Positions 8,439-15,871 of a stretch of DNA of 64,000 nucleotides are shown here, piece after piece. How positions within the stretch are numbered: position 1 is the first letter of the stretch; every line of letters begins with the position of its first letter. The notes beneath the pieces are model-generated. The model saw only the letters and a list, made by a program, of their open reading frames with translations. It was not told the origin of the DNA and did no database searches. A program made the translations under genes and the position numbers. The DNA comes from JALZEG01 sp046263255 (GTDB lineage: Bacteria; Actinomycetota; CADDZG01; WHSQ01), in assembly GCA_046263255.1 (NCBI GenBank), contig JBHELD010000031.1:1-64000 (forward strand), in the 5' to 3' direction.

Positions 8439-11027
8439 TCAGCTCTTCCAGCGCAGCGAGTTCAGCAGCATCTGGTAGCCGGAGTACGTGACGCCGTAGT
8501 CCGCGAGCCCGTAGGGGTTGTCGAACTCCTTGGTCGGCATCGGCAGGAGCGCCCCGATGATGCGGATGCGGCCCCCGTGGTACTTGATCTCCCCGTAGGA
8601 GATGTTCGCGAACGCGCCGCTCGTGCCCACGGCCCGCTGCTTCCCCTTCGCCTCACGCCACGCTGGTCCTTCGATGTACCAGACCGGCGAGTTGTACGCG
8701 TCGTCGCCGTCGGGCGTCTGGATGGATATCCCGAGCGGGACCGGCTCGTAGGTCTGGCGCCTCCTCACCTCGTCGCCGCTCTGTCCCTCGGCCGCGCCGG
8801 GCTGGTTGATCTTCTTCGCCAGCGGGTCGTCGTAGGTGCTCTCCTTCTTCGCGGTCGCGAAGTTGACGTACCCGGCATACGCCTCGAGCGAGTTCACCCC
8901 GCCCTTCGTGACCTTCATCGCCGGCACCATCCCGAGCGCCCTGTCGGTCAGGACGAGGTTGCCGTCCTGCCGCGACACCCACTTGCGGAGCTTCCGGGCG
9001 AGCGGCTTGTAGACCTTGTTCGTGATGACGATCGTGTCGAAGCGGCGCTTCCACGCGTTCGTCGACCTGATCCTCGCCGGGGTGATCTTCGTGACACGGG
9101 GGCGCGAGAACCTCCTGAGGTCCTTCCAGAACCTCATGTTGGTGGCGCGGTAGCCGACCTGCCCGGGGTCCGGCCACCCCTTCTCCTTCGTGAAGTCGAT
9201 GTCGCCGGTGAAGATCCCCGAGACCGCGGTGGGGGAGCCGTCGCCGACGATCCTCACCCGGTAGCGGCCGGGCGTCGGGAGGTTCGCGTGCAGGGCCTGG
9301 CCCGCCTGGACGTAGATCGGCGACTGGTTGAAGTAGGAGTTCACGACCTCCCAGTCCTCTCCCTGGGTCGTCGGCTCCGCCGGCTTCCTGCGTTCCAGCC
9401 GCGCCTCCGACAGAGCGCACGGCCCGACGCCCTGCGCGTTCGCGCACGTCAGGGTGACCCCGATGCCCCCGTTGTAGACGCCGGCCTTCGGGCTCTTCAC
9501 GTCGAACTCGTGGATGTACTCGTTGGCCGGAGAGAGGAGCACGTCCTCGATGTCCTTCTGCGGGGGCAGCTTCGCGAACTTCGGCGGGCTGGCGAGGCGG
9601 TTCGTCTTCTCCGCGACGACGCCGCGGTTGTAGACGTACGCGACCCGGCCCCTCGTCCGGAACCGGTTGTTCTCGGGCAGGAGCGTGTAGTTGATCATCG
9701 AGTAGACGAGGGACTTGTTGCCGTCCACGTGCAGCTGCTCGACGTCGGGGTCGTAGCAGGTCCCGATGCCGCAGTTGCTGACGTGCGACAGCGACATCTC
9801 GTTGTCGATCCCGTCGGCGTTGAGGCCGATCGGCGAGTCGATCCAGTTCCCGAGCGCGCCGGTGACGGTGTACGCGATCGTGTCCCAGATCGTCCCCCAC
9901 TGGACCCCGTAGACGCGGGGGTCGTCGGCCGGCGCGTCGTTCGGCTTGATGAGGGGCGACCACGCGAGGCGCTTCTCCGCGTCGGACCATGCGCCCTTGA
10001 CCGTCTGCAGCACTCGCTGGTTCTTGTCGTACGGGCGCTCCGACCCGCCGATGAGCGTGAACGAGAAGGCGCGGTCTACGAGCTGGCCGTGCAGGTCGAT
10101 CCCGCCGGACCACTTCGGGTTCCCCCTGCGGTCCTTCGGGCCGATCGCCTGCAGGACCCTGCCGAACGAGCGCGTCTCGGGCTCCGACCACGGCGTGTAG
10201 GGACGGAACGTGTAGCCCTGCTCGGGCCAGTCCCGGTTCAGGTCGACGCCGTTGCCGTTGTAGCGCTGGAAGAACTGCGCGCCCGCGCCTCCGGCGCTGC
10301 GCTCTCCGCGCTTCCACCCGTCCGGGTTGGGATAGATGAAGTAGACGACGGACTGGTCGAGGGCCTCGCCGGCCGTCACCGAGTTCTTCGGCGTCGCCTC
10401 GAGCAGCGGGTGCGGGATCGCGCCCTCGTTCGCGCACACCGGGAGGTCCTGGTCCTCCTCGCACGCCGCCCACGTCGCGAGGTCTTCGGCCGCCCGCGTC
10501 CCGCCTTCGACTCCCGCTCGCTCGATCCCGTGGATCGACAGCGGGAAGACGAAGAAGTCCTTTCCGGCGTCGGGCTCCTCCTCGTCGGTGATCCGGACCA
10601 TGTGCAGCGCGTACTTCTCGCGCGTCACGCCCTCGCCGTTCGTGGACGCCGTGACGGGAAGTCCCGCGGACTTGAACGCGGCGCAGCCGTCCTTGGGCTT
10701 GTCGACCGGGCGGCCTCTGCAGTCGAAGTCCTCGTGCAGCGTGTAGACCTCGACGTAGCGCGGGTACAGCTCCTCGAGGAACCTGAGCCCGTCGAAGGTC
10801 TCCTGGAACTGCAGGAAGTCGACCGCGCACACGTTCCCCTTGGCGAACGGGGAGTGGCCCGGCTCGCCCTGGTTGCACCCGTGCGGGTCGGGGAAGACGC
10901 GCCCGTACGCCATGTAGTCGGTCTCGTTCGTGGCGACCGGGCGCGAGAGCGCCGGCGTAAGCGTCCCGGCCACGAGCGCGCCGCCCACCAGCACGGCCAC
11001 TGTCGCGACGCCGATGATCCGTCGCAT
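8439..11027 (-). CDS. Secreted M14-family zinc carboxypeptidase
   Basis: An 862-residue exported protein. The N-terminus is a Sec signal peptide (MRRIIG, a hydrophobic core, cleavage near residue 30). The peptidase domain spans about 70-330, with zinc ligands His166 and Glu169 in SIHGIER and His313 in DLHGQ, and the substrate-binding pair Asn264-Arg265 in DLNRDWPEQG. This fits the carboxypeptidase A/T class. The remaining 500 residues are beta-rich accessory domains, plus a C-terminal segment (about 690-860) that looks like a ThuA/GATase-like or prealbumin-type module. The start is ATG 11027 with AAGGGGGG upstream; the open frame further upstream is spurious. It probably digests extracellular peptides. 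Confidence 0.88.
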   Translation of the reverse strand: MRRIIGVATVAVLVGGALVAGTLTPALSRPVATNETDYMAYGRVFPDPHGCNQGEPGHSPFAKGNVCAVDFLQFQETFDGLRFLEELYPRYVEVYTLHEDFDCRGRPVDKPKDGCAAFKSAGLPVTASTNGEGVTREKYALHMVRITDEEEPDAGKDFFVFPLSIHGIERAGVEGGTRAAEDLATWAACEEDQDLPVCANEGAIPHPLLEATPKNSVTAGEALDQSVVYFIYPNPDGWKRGERSAGGAGAQFFQRYNGNGVDLNRDWPEQGYTFRPYTPWSEPETRSFGRVLQAIGPKDRRGNPKWSGGIDLHGQLVDRAFSFTLIGGSERPYDKNQRVLQTVKGAWSDAEKRLAWSPLIKPNDAPADDPRVYGVQWGTIWDTIAYTVTGALGNWIDSPIGLNADGIDNEMSLSHVSNCGIGTCYDPDVEQLHVDGNKSLVYSMINYTLLPENNRFRTRGRVAYVYNRGVVAEKTNRLASPPKFAKLPPQKDIEDVLLSPANEYIHEFDVKSPKAGVYNGGIGVTLTCANAQGVGPCALSEARLERRKPAEPTTQGEDWEVVNSYFNQSPIYVQAGQALHANLPTPGRYRVRIVGDGSPTAVSGIFTGDIDFTKEKGWPDPGQVGYRATNMRFWKDLRRFSRPRVTKITPARIRSTNAWKRRFDTIVITNKVYKPLARKLRKWVSRQDGNLVLTDRALGMVPAMKVTKGGVNSLEAYAGYVNFATAKKESTYDDPLAKKINQPGAAEGQSGDEVRRRQTYEPVPLGISIQTPDGDDAYNSPVWYIEGPAWREAKGKQRAVGTSGAFANISYGEIKYHGGRIRIIGALLPMPTKEFDNPYGLADYGVTYSGYQMLLNSLRWKS

Positions 11028-11127
11028 GGAACCCCCCTTCAGACGGGAGCCGGTCGTCCGGCCGGCCCCTCCTCTCCCCGTCGAACCTACGCCAACCCCG
11101 GCCGGCGTGCGCCGGCGTCCCGCCTTC

Positions 11128-11303
11128 CTTCGGGCAAGGCAAGCGGCGAAAGGAGAACCTTCGATGGCCCGATGGCTGCGCGCCTGGACGGTGCCGGTGG
11201 TATTCGCATCTTGCTCGTTGGCGGGGGTTACTGCATCTACCAGTTGCCTCCGGAGGCCCCACCGAATCTGATCGATCCCGCGTTTCTCCGTAAGAGGGTC
11301 TAG
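11128..11303 (+). pseudogene. Decayed, internally deleted tandem copy of the next small secreted-protein gene
   Basis: The leader at 11128-11163 (GGCAAGCGGCGAAAGGAGA) nearly matches the leader of the gene at 11378 (GGCAAGCGGCGAAAGGGGA). Both are followed by an ATG and a signal-peptide-like sequence. After about 25 residues this copy jumps, in another frame, to a tail reading PPEAPPNLIDPAF, which corresponds to PQEIPPNLLDPSAF at the end of the intact gene. The middle (about 220 bp) is missing and the frame is broken, so no functional product is expected. It is a clear relic of a tandem duplication. Confidence 0.65.
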
Positions 11304-11377
11304 ACGAGCCGGTCGGCGGCGGGACGGCACTCCCGCCGGTATCCTTCAGGCCAGGCAAGCGGCGAAAGGGGAGGCGC

Positions 11378-11734
11378 ATGACGAGAGCGCGGCGGTGGCG
11401 GCGGTTCGCGGTACTCACGGTGGCGGCGGGTTGCATCCTTGCAGCGGCGGCACCTGCGGCACGGGCGGAACCAATATGCGAGGACGAGTCCGTGCCCATC
11501 CCCGAGGAGTTCCACAACACGCACGCGTCCGTGGAGGTCTGCGCGGATCCGGACGACAACACTTTCTCGGTCTACGTGAGCATCGCCGTCGACGGACGGC
11601 CCGTGGTGTTCGATGTCTCGCGTTACGTCGACGAGGAGAACGGGGACAAGGACGTGCGCGTCTGCTTCCATCGGTTGCCGCAGGAGATCCCGCCGAACCT
11701 CCTCGATCCGTCCGCATTCTGCCCGAGCATCTAG
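11378..11734 (+). CDS. Small secreted protein of unknown function
   Basis: 118 residues with a strong Sec signal peptide (RARRWRRFAVLTVAAG..., cleavage after ARA near residue 28). The mature part is an acidic domain of about 90 residues with four Cys (ICEDE, VCADPDD, VCFHR, FCPSI), likely forming two disulfides outside the cell. It starts at ATG 11378 behind AAAGGGGAGG. No family is recognised. A broken paralogue sits immediately upstream (11128-11303). Confidence 0.7.
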   Translation: MTRARRWRRFAVLTVAAGCILAAAAPAARAEPICEDESVPIPEEFHNTHASVEVCADPDDNTFSVYVSIAVDGRPVVFDVSRYVDEENGDKDVRVCFHRLPQEIPPNLLDPSAFCPSI

Positions 11735-11841
11735 CGCCCGCCGGTGGCCGGCCCGCGGCCGGCGAACACGCCCCGGCACGACTAAACCGGGCCTCCCGTG
11801 GAGAGATAGGCGCCGGTAGACCCGCCGGACGAGGAGGCGCG

Positions 11842-12204
11842 ATGGACCGCATGTACGTGGGCTCGGTCGTGATCGACGTCAACGACGTCTCGAAGATGCG
11901 CGCGTTCTGGCAGCAGGCCCTCGCGTACGAGCTGGCGTACGAGGCGGAAGACGACTGGGTCAAGCTCGTCGACCCGAACGACAAGGGCGTCAGCGTCTCG
12001 CTGCAGCTGGTCCCGGAGCGGCGCACGGAGAAGAACCGGCTCCATCTCGACCTGTACGCGTCGCAGCCGATGGAGGAGGTCGAGCGGCTGGAGCGGCTGG
12101 GGGCGAGGCGCGTGAGGGGGCCGGAGAAGGACAAGGACTTCGTGGTCCTCGCCGACCCCGAGGGCAACCTCTTCTGCGTCATCGATAGGTCCGCGACCGG
12201 CTGA
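11842..12204 (+). CDS. VOC-family (glyoxalase-like) protein
   Basis: A 120-residue single-chain VOC domain with the two beta-alpha-beta-beta-beta modules expected. It opens with GSVVIDVNDVSKMRAFWQ and closes with VLADPEGNLFCVID, the typical final strand of the glyoxalase-like Glyoxalase_6 group. Metal ligands are not obvious, so it may bind rather than convert a ligand. The start is ATG 11842, after GAGGAGG. Members often act in resistance or isomerisation; the substrate is unknown here. Confidence 0.8.
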   Translation: MDRMYVGSVVIDVNDVSKMRAFWQQALAYELAYEAEDDWVKLVDPNDKGVSVSLQLVPERRTEKNRLHLDLYASQPMEEVERLERLGARRVRGPEKDKDFVVLADPEGNLFCVIDRSATG

Positions 12205-12348
12205 GCGTCGATCTCCGCGGCCCCCGCCGCCCGCTCTCATAAGGTGTCGCGGGCGGAGATGATCAATCAGAGGGGGAAACCGCGGCACGGCTCGCGACGT
12301 CTCAGCCGTCGAAGACGACCGCGACCGCTGTGACGACGGAGGCCGGAG

Positions 12349-13245
12349 ATGCTGCGAGCTCGATCCCACCACTGGACCCGGATCCTTGCGGCCGTCGTCC
12401 TCGCGATCTCGCTGCTCGGTGCGGCCTGCGACGACGACGAGCCGGTCGCGGGAGCGCCGGCGACGCCCACTCCCGCCGCGTCTCCGAGTGTGTCGGCGCC
12501 TGCCCCCTCTCCCTCGGCCGCGGCGATCACACGGGCTTTCCGGCTCTGGCTCACCCACGAGGAGTTCGTCGGCCTGACCGTCCGCCGGGCACTCGTCGTC
12601 CCGCCGCATTTCGGGGCCGCGGCGGTGAACGAGCTGCTGAAGGGGCCGTCGCAGATCGAGGCGGCTTCCGGGTTCGCCACGGCTATACCGGCCGGAGCGC
12701 GTCTTCTCTCGCTGTCGGTCGAGAACGGGGTCGCGACGGCCGACCTCAGCCAGGAGTTCGAGTCCGGCGCCGGGTCGCTCTCGGCTCGCCTGCGGCTCGC
12801 GCAGCTCGTCTACACGTTGACGGAGTTTCCGACGGTCCGGAGCGTGGACCTGCTGATCGAGGGGCAGCCCGCGACGACGTTCTCCTCGGAGGGCATCGTC
12901 ATCGACTCGCCCCTGACGCGCGACGACTTCACCGACCTCGTCGCACCGATCATCGTGGAGAAGCCCGAGGCCGGGCAGACGGTGACGAGCCCCGTGATCG
13001 TGTCCGGGACCGCCAACGTGTTCGAAGCGACCGTCAGCATGCGCATCCTCGGCCCCGACGACGAGGTGCTCGCCGAGACGTTCACGACCGCCACGTGCGG
13101 AACCGGGTGCCGCGGGACCTACAGGAAGAACATCCCGTTCCAGGTCGTCGAGCTCACCGACGGCGTCATCGAGGTCTTCGAGTCCTCGGCGGAGGACGGC
13201 TCGCCGCTCCACGTGGTGCGCGTCCCGGTCGTGTTGTCGCCCTGA
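12349..13245 (+). CDS. GerMN / Gmad2 domain lipoprotein
   Basis: 298 residues. A lipobox-like GAAC places the lipid-modified Cys at residue 27, followed by a Pro/Ala/Ser-rich linker to about residue 60. A GerMN (sporulation/germination) domain spans about 65-170, with VNELLKGP and an NGVATADLSQEF block. A Gmad2 immunoglobulin-like domain spans about 200-296 (ITSPVIVSGTA-like VTSPVIVSGTANVFEATV). The pair of domains is known from spore-germination proteins but is common in non-sporulating Actinobacteria as surface lipoproteins, so no sporulation role is implied. Its 3' end overlaps the D,D-carboxypeptidase gene by 127 bp, tail to tail. Confidence 0.85.
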   Translation: MLRARSHHWTRILAAVVLAISLLGAACDDDEPVAGAPATPTPAASPSVSAPAPSPSAAAITRAFRLWLTHEEFVGLTVRRALVVPPHFGAAAVNELLKGPSQIEAASGFATAIPAGARLLSLSVENGVATADLSQEFESGAGSLSARLRLAQLVYTLTEFPTVRSVDLLIEGQPATTFSSEGIVIDSPLTRDDFTDLVAPIIVEKPEAGQTVTSPVIVSGTANVFEATVSMRILGPDDEVLAETFTTATCGTGCRGTYRKNIPFQVVELTDGVIEVFESSAEDGSPLHVVRVPVVLSP

Positions 13246-14453
13246 GGCGACCCCGCGGAGCGCGCGAGGATCCGCACGATCCGGTCCTCGATCGAGGCGG
13301 CCCGAAGCTTCGGCATCCCGCTCGACAGGATCGAGAACTCGGCCCACGACCGGGTCCTGTCGAGCCACACCCACCCCGACAGCGCCGAGATGCCCTCCAG
13401 CGTCCCGGTCTTCGCCCTGACCCTCACTCCCGACAGCCGGTCCTTCAGGGTCCCCTGGCCCGGCACCGGCAGCGTCTCGCGCATCGTCTTGCCCCACGCC
13501 GCGCGTCCGGCGTTCTCGAGGAGGTGGACGAGCCCTCGGGGCGAGATCCTGTTCTCGTAGGAGAGCCCCGACGAGTCGCGTGCGATTGCGTCGACGCCGT
13601 GCCGCGCGGTCCAGCGCCCGATCACGGCGGCGGCCGTGGCGATGCTGCCCGGCGGGTTGCGGACGACCGCTGCCAGACGCTTGCCGAGCACCTCGGCGAA
13701 GAAGTTGGACGACTGACGGTTCGTGAACGTCAGGAGCTTCTCGAGCGGCTCCGATTTCACGTGCGCGACCATCGTCGTGTTCCTGGGGGGGACCCCCGCG
13801 CCCGGGCGCCCGTCGACCCGCACGCCCTTCGCGCGCAGCCGCTTCGTGAGCGACCGCGCCGCGCGCCACTCGGGGTTCGACACGTGCCTGCCCTTGTGCG
13901 AGTTCCCCTCGAAGGCGAGCGCCGAGGGGAGCGGCACGTAGTGCTCGGGGAACGACTCCTTCCACCCGGGCGCGAACCAGTCGCGCGTGAAGTAGCCGGT
14001 GCTCCCCATCACGCTGCCCCTGACGCGGCGGATGTCGGAGATCATGATGCGGCTGACGAGCATCGAGATCCGCGACGGCCGGAGCGGCAGCGAGCGGCCG
14101 AACGCGCCGCCGCCCGTAAGCGTCGGGTCGCCTCGGCCGAGCAGCCATAGGTCACCCTCGACGACGTGCCCGGAGAGGCCCTGGGCGCGCACGGGTGTCA
14201 CGACGATCTCGCGGGGGCCGATCAGGTCGATAAGGGCCATCGACAGCAGGAGCTTCTGGTTGGACGCGGGAATGCGTTTGCGCTTGTCGGCGTGCCGGTA
14301 CAGCGCGTCGCCGGCTTCGGCTACGGAGACGCCGATCGAATGGCCGCGCACGAGACGGTCGATCCGCCGCTTCCATGCCGGACGCGCTTCGGCGGCACCC
14401 GCGAGGAGGACGATCGCGGCGAGCGCCAACGCGACTGCCCCTGATCTGCGCAT
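13119..14453 (-). CDS. dacB: D-alanyl-D-alanine carboxypeptidase, PBP4/S13 type
   Basis: 444 residues, exported through an N-terminal signal peptide (cleavage near residue 23). All three penicillin-binding motifs are present: Ser64-x-x-Lys67 (SNQK), Ser248-Ser249-Asn250 and Lys348-Thr349-Gly350. The long insertion between the first two motifs marks the S13 (PBP4) class. It trims or cleaves peptidoglycan cross-links outside the membrane. The catalytic domain ends near residue 400. The last 42 residues are encoded opposite the 3' end of the GerMN gene and look like accidental read-through, as if the original stop was lost. The start is ATG 14453, with no clear Shine-Dalgarno. Confidence 0.88.
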   Translation of the reverse strand: MRRSGAVALALAAIVLLAGAAEARPAWKRRIDRLVRGHSIGVSVAEAGDALYRHADKRKRIPASNQKLLLSMALIDLIGPREIVVTPVRAQGLSGHVVEGDLWLLGRGDPTLTGGGAFGRSLPLRPSRISMLVSRIMISDIRRVRGSVMGSTGYFTRDWFAPGWKESFPEHYVPLPSALAFEGNSHKGRHVSNPEWRAARSLTKRLRAKGVRVDGRPGAGVPPRNTTMVAHVKSEPLEKLLTFTNRQSSNFFAEVLGKRLAAVVRNPPGSIATAAAVIGRWTARHGVDAIARDSSGLSYENRISPRGLVHLLENAGRAAWGKTMRETLPVPGQGTLKDRLSGVRVRAKTGTLEGISALSGWVWLDRTRSWAEFSILSSGMPKLRAASIEDRIVRILARSAGSPQGDNTTGTRTTWSGEPSSAEDSKTSMTPSVSSTTWNGMFFL

Positions 14454-14520
14454 CGGGGCAGTTTGCCCGCGGGCGGACGGTTCGTCCAGACGAGCGTGCC
14501 TTCCCGCTGGGCGCGGGGGA

Positions 14521-14757
14521 TCAGGCGGGGTCGAACAGCGTGGGGTCCGTCGGGAAGAACGACAGCTGGTCGGGGCTGACCGTCGCGCGGGCGGGCCGGT
14601 CGATCTCGACCGCGAGCCGGTGGTACGCCTGCTCGCGGGCGAGCTGGACCGCGCGCCGCCGCGCCCGCTCGTCCTCCTCACGCAGGCGGCGCTCCGCCGC
14701 CTCGATGGCCTCTTCGACCAGCAGGGACTCCCACTCGGGCAACGCTGCCTCGCTCAT
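14521..14757 (-). CDS. Small charged helical protein of unknown function
   Basis: 78 residues. Residues 8-50 are strongly charged and Ala/Glu/Arg-rich (EEAIEAAERRLREEDERARRR), predicting one long helix or coiled coil. The tail ends in LSFFPTDPTLFDPA. It starts at ATG 14757 behind GGAGG and ends 67 nt before the dacB-like start on the same strand, so co-transcription is possible. No family is recognised. Confidence 0.55.
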   Translation of the reverse strand: MSEAALPEWESLLVEEAIEAAERRLREEDERARRRAVQLAREQAYHRLAVEIDRPARATVSPDQLSFFPTDPTLFDPA

Positions 14758-14940
14758 CGACCCTCCGTTCTGGTGCGTTCTCCCTGACGCCCGCTTCCCG
14801 GCGGTGAAGCTCCGGGGGAGTGGAGTATGGGCCAGGGGCCGCTCGAACTGCCGGATTTCGGCGTCGTCTAGCGCTTCCGACCGGGTACGTTCGGAAGGAG
14901 GCGCCCGGAGAGGGCGTAGGCCTCACGAGAGGAGACAGCC

Positions 14941-15309
14941 GTGCCGGGGAAGTGGACGAGAAGGCTCGTCGTGACGGTCGTCGCCGCGGGGGCAGCGCTG
15001 GGGTTCGCCGCTCCCTCCCTGGGCGATACCACGCGGATCAAGGCCGTCAAGGAGGGTGACAAGTTCTTCTGGAACAAGGACTTCGTCACCATCTCGAAGG
15101 GCGACAAGGTCGTCTGGAGGAATCCGACGAACGTGAAGCACACGGTCACCTTCTACAAGGGCGCGAGCAAGGACACGAAGATCGGCGAAGGCGAACGCAC
15201 GTCGAAGAAGTTCCGCAAGCGCGGCGCGTTCTTGTACCGGTGCAAGCTTCACTCCCAGCTGAACGACGGCGAGTGCAGCGGCATGTGCGGCCACGTCCAC
15301 GTGAACTAG
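14941..15309 (+). CDS. Secreted cupredoxin (plastocyanin-like) domain protein
   Basis: 122 residues. It has a signal peptide to about residue 28, then one small cupredoxin domain. Probable type-1 copper ligands are His67 (VKHTV), Cys101 and His104 (YRCKLH) and a C-terminal Met115 or His118/His120 (MCGHVHVN). The extra Cys112/Cys116 near the end could form a disulfide. Such proteins carry electrons or bind copper outside the cell. The start is GTG 14941, 6 nt after GAGGAGA. A second cupredoxin lies at 24.6 kb. Confidence 0.8.
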   Translation: MPGKWTRRLVVTVVAAGAALGFAAPSLGDTTRIKAVKEGDKFFWNKDFVTISKGDKVVWRNPTNVKHTVTFYKGASKDTKIGEGERTSKKFRKRGAFLYRCKLHSQLNDGECSGMCGHVHVN

Positions 15310-15320
15310 GGGAGCTCGAT

Positions 15321-15342
15321 CCCGTAGGGCTGAAGCTACGGG
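15321..15342 (+). terminator. Hairpin after the cupredoxin gene
   Basis: A 7-bp stem (CCCGTAG / CTACGGG) with an 8-nt loop, followed by TCCTTTC, 11 nt after the stop codon. It is of moderate strength. Confidence 0.5.
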
Positions 15343-15395
15343 TCCTTTCGCGGCAAGGAGCCGCTTTCGGGTGAAAACACGTCCAGGCGCGGCCC

Positions 15396-15782
15396 TCAGC
15401 GGCGGCCGATGCAGTGAAGCCGTAGCGCCTCGGCGACCGTCGCCAGCGTCGCGTCGTCGCGGACCTTTACGAGCACGTACTTGGACGTGCGCGGGGGCCG
15501 GGCCTCCTCGGGGACCCCGGCCCTCTCGCACAGCCTCTCGATCCGCTTGACCTCGGTGTCGGTCGCGCCGATGAGGTACGCGCTGAGCCCTGTCGCGGTC
15601 GGAAGGAACGACGCGACCTTGCTCGCTCCGATCAGCACCTCGACGCCGCCGTTGCCGGCGATCGCGCCTCGGGCGTTGGCCGGGCACGTCGCCTCGAGCC
15701 AGTCGGGAAGCCGCTCCCTGATCGCCGCCGCCCATTCGTTGCGCGCGTCCGTCTTCGCCTTCGGTCTCGGGAACCTCGCCAT
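15396..15782 (-). CDS. Conserved-looking hypothetical protein
   Basis: 128 residues, soluble, basic N-terminus (RFPRPKAK), mixed alpha/beta, with no recognised family. It starts at ATG 15782. There is no Shine-Dalgarno, but TAACCT lies 6 nt before the start, which would suit a leaderless transcript. It is divergent from the S15 hydrolase gene. Confidence 0.55.
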   Translation of the reverse strand: MARFPRPKAKTDARNEWAAAIRERLPDWLEATCPANARGAIAGNGGVEVLIGASKVASFLPTATGLSAYLIGATDTEVKRIERLCERAGVPEEARPPRTSKYVLVKVRDDATLATVAEALRLHCIGRR

Positions 15783-15871
15783 CGGCCGAGGTTAGCCCGC
15801 CGCCCCGCGTAGACGGACTTTTCCCCAAACGCCGGTGCGGTACCGGCCCGGGTGGGGGAGAATCGACTTCT

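Noticed and set aside
8577..11303. 908-codon plus-strand frame opposite the M14 carboxypeptidase
   Set aside because: It is antisense to a gene with complete zinc-ligand motifs and has shadow-like composition (strings of Arg, Val and Asp) without any domain pattern.
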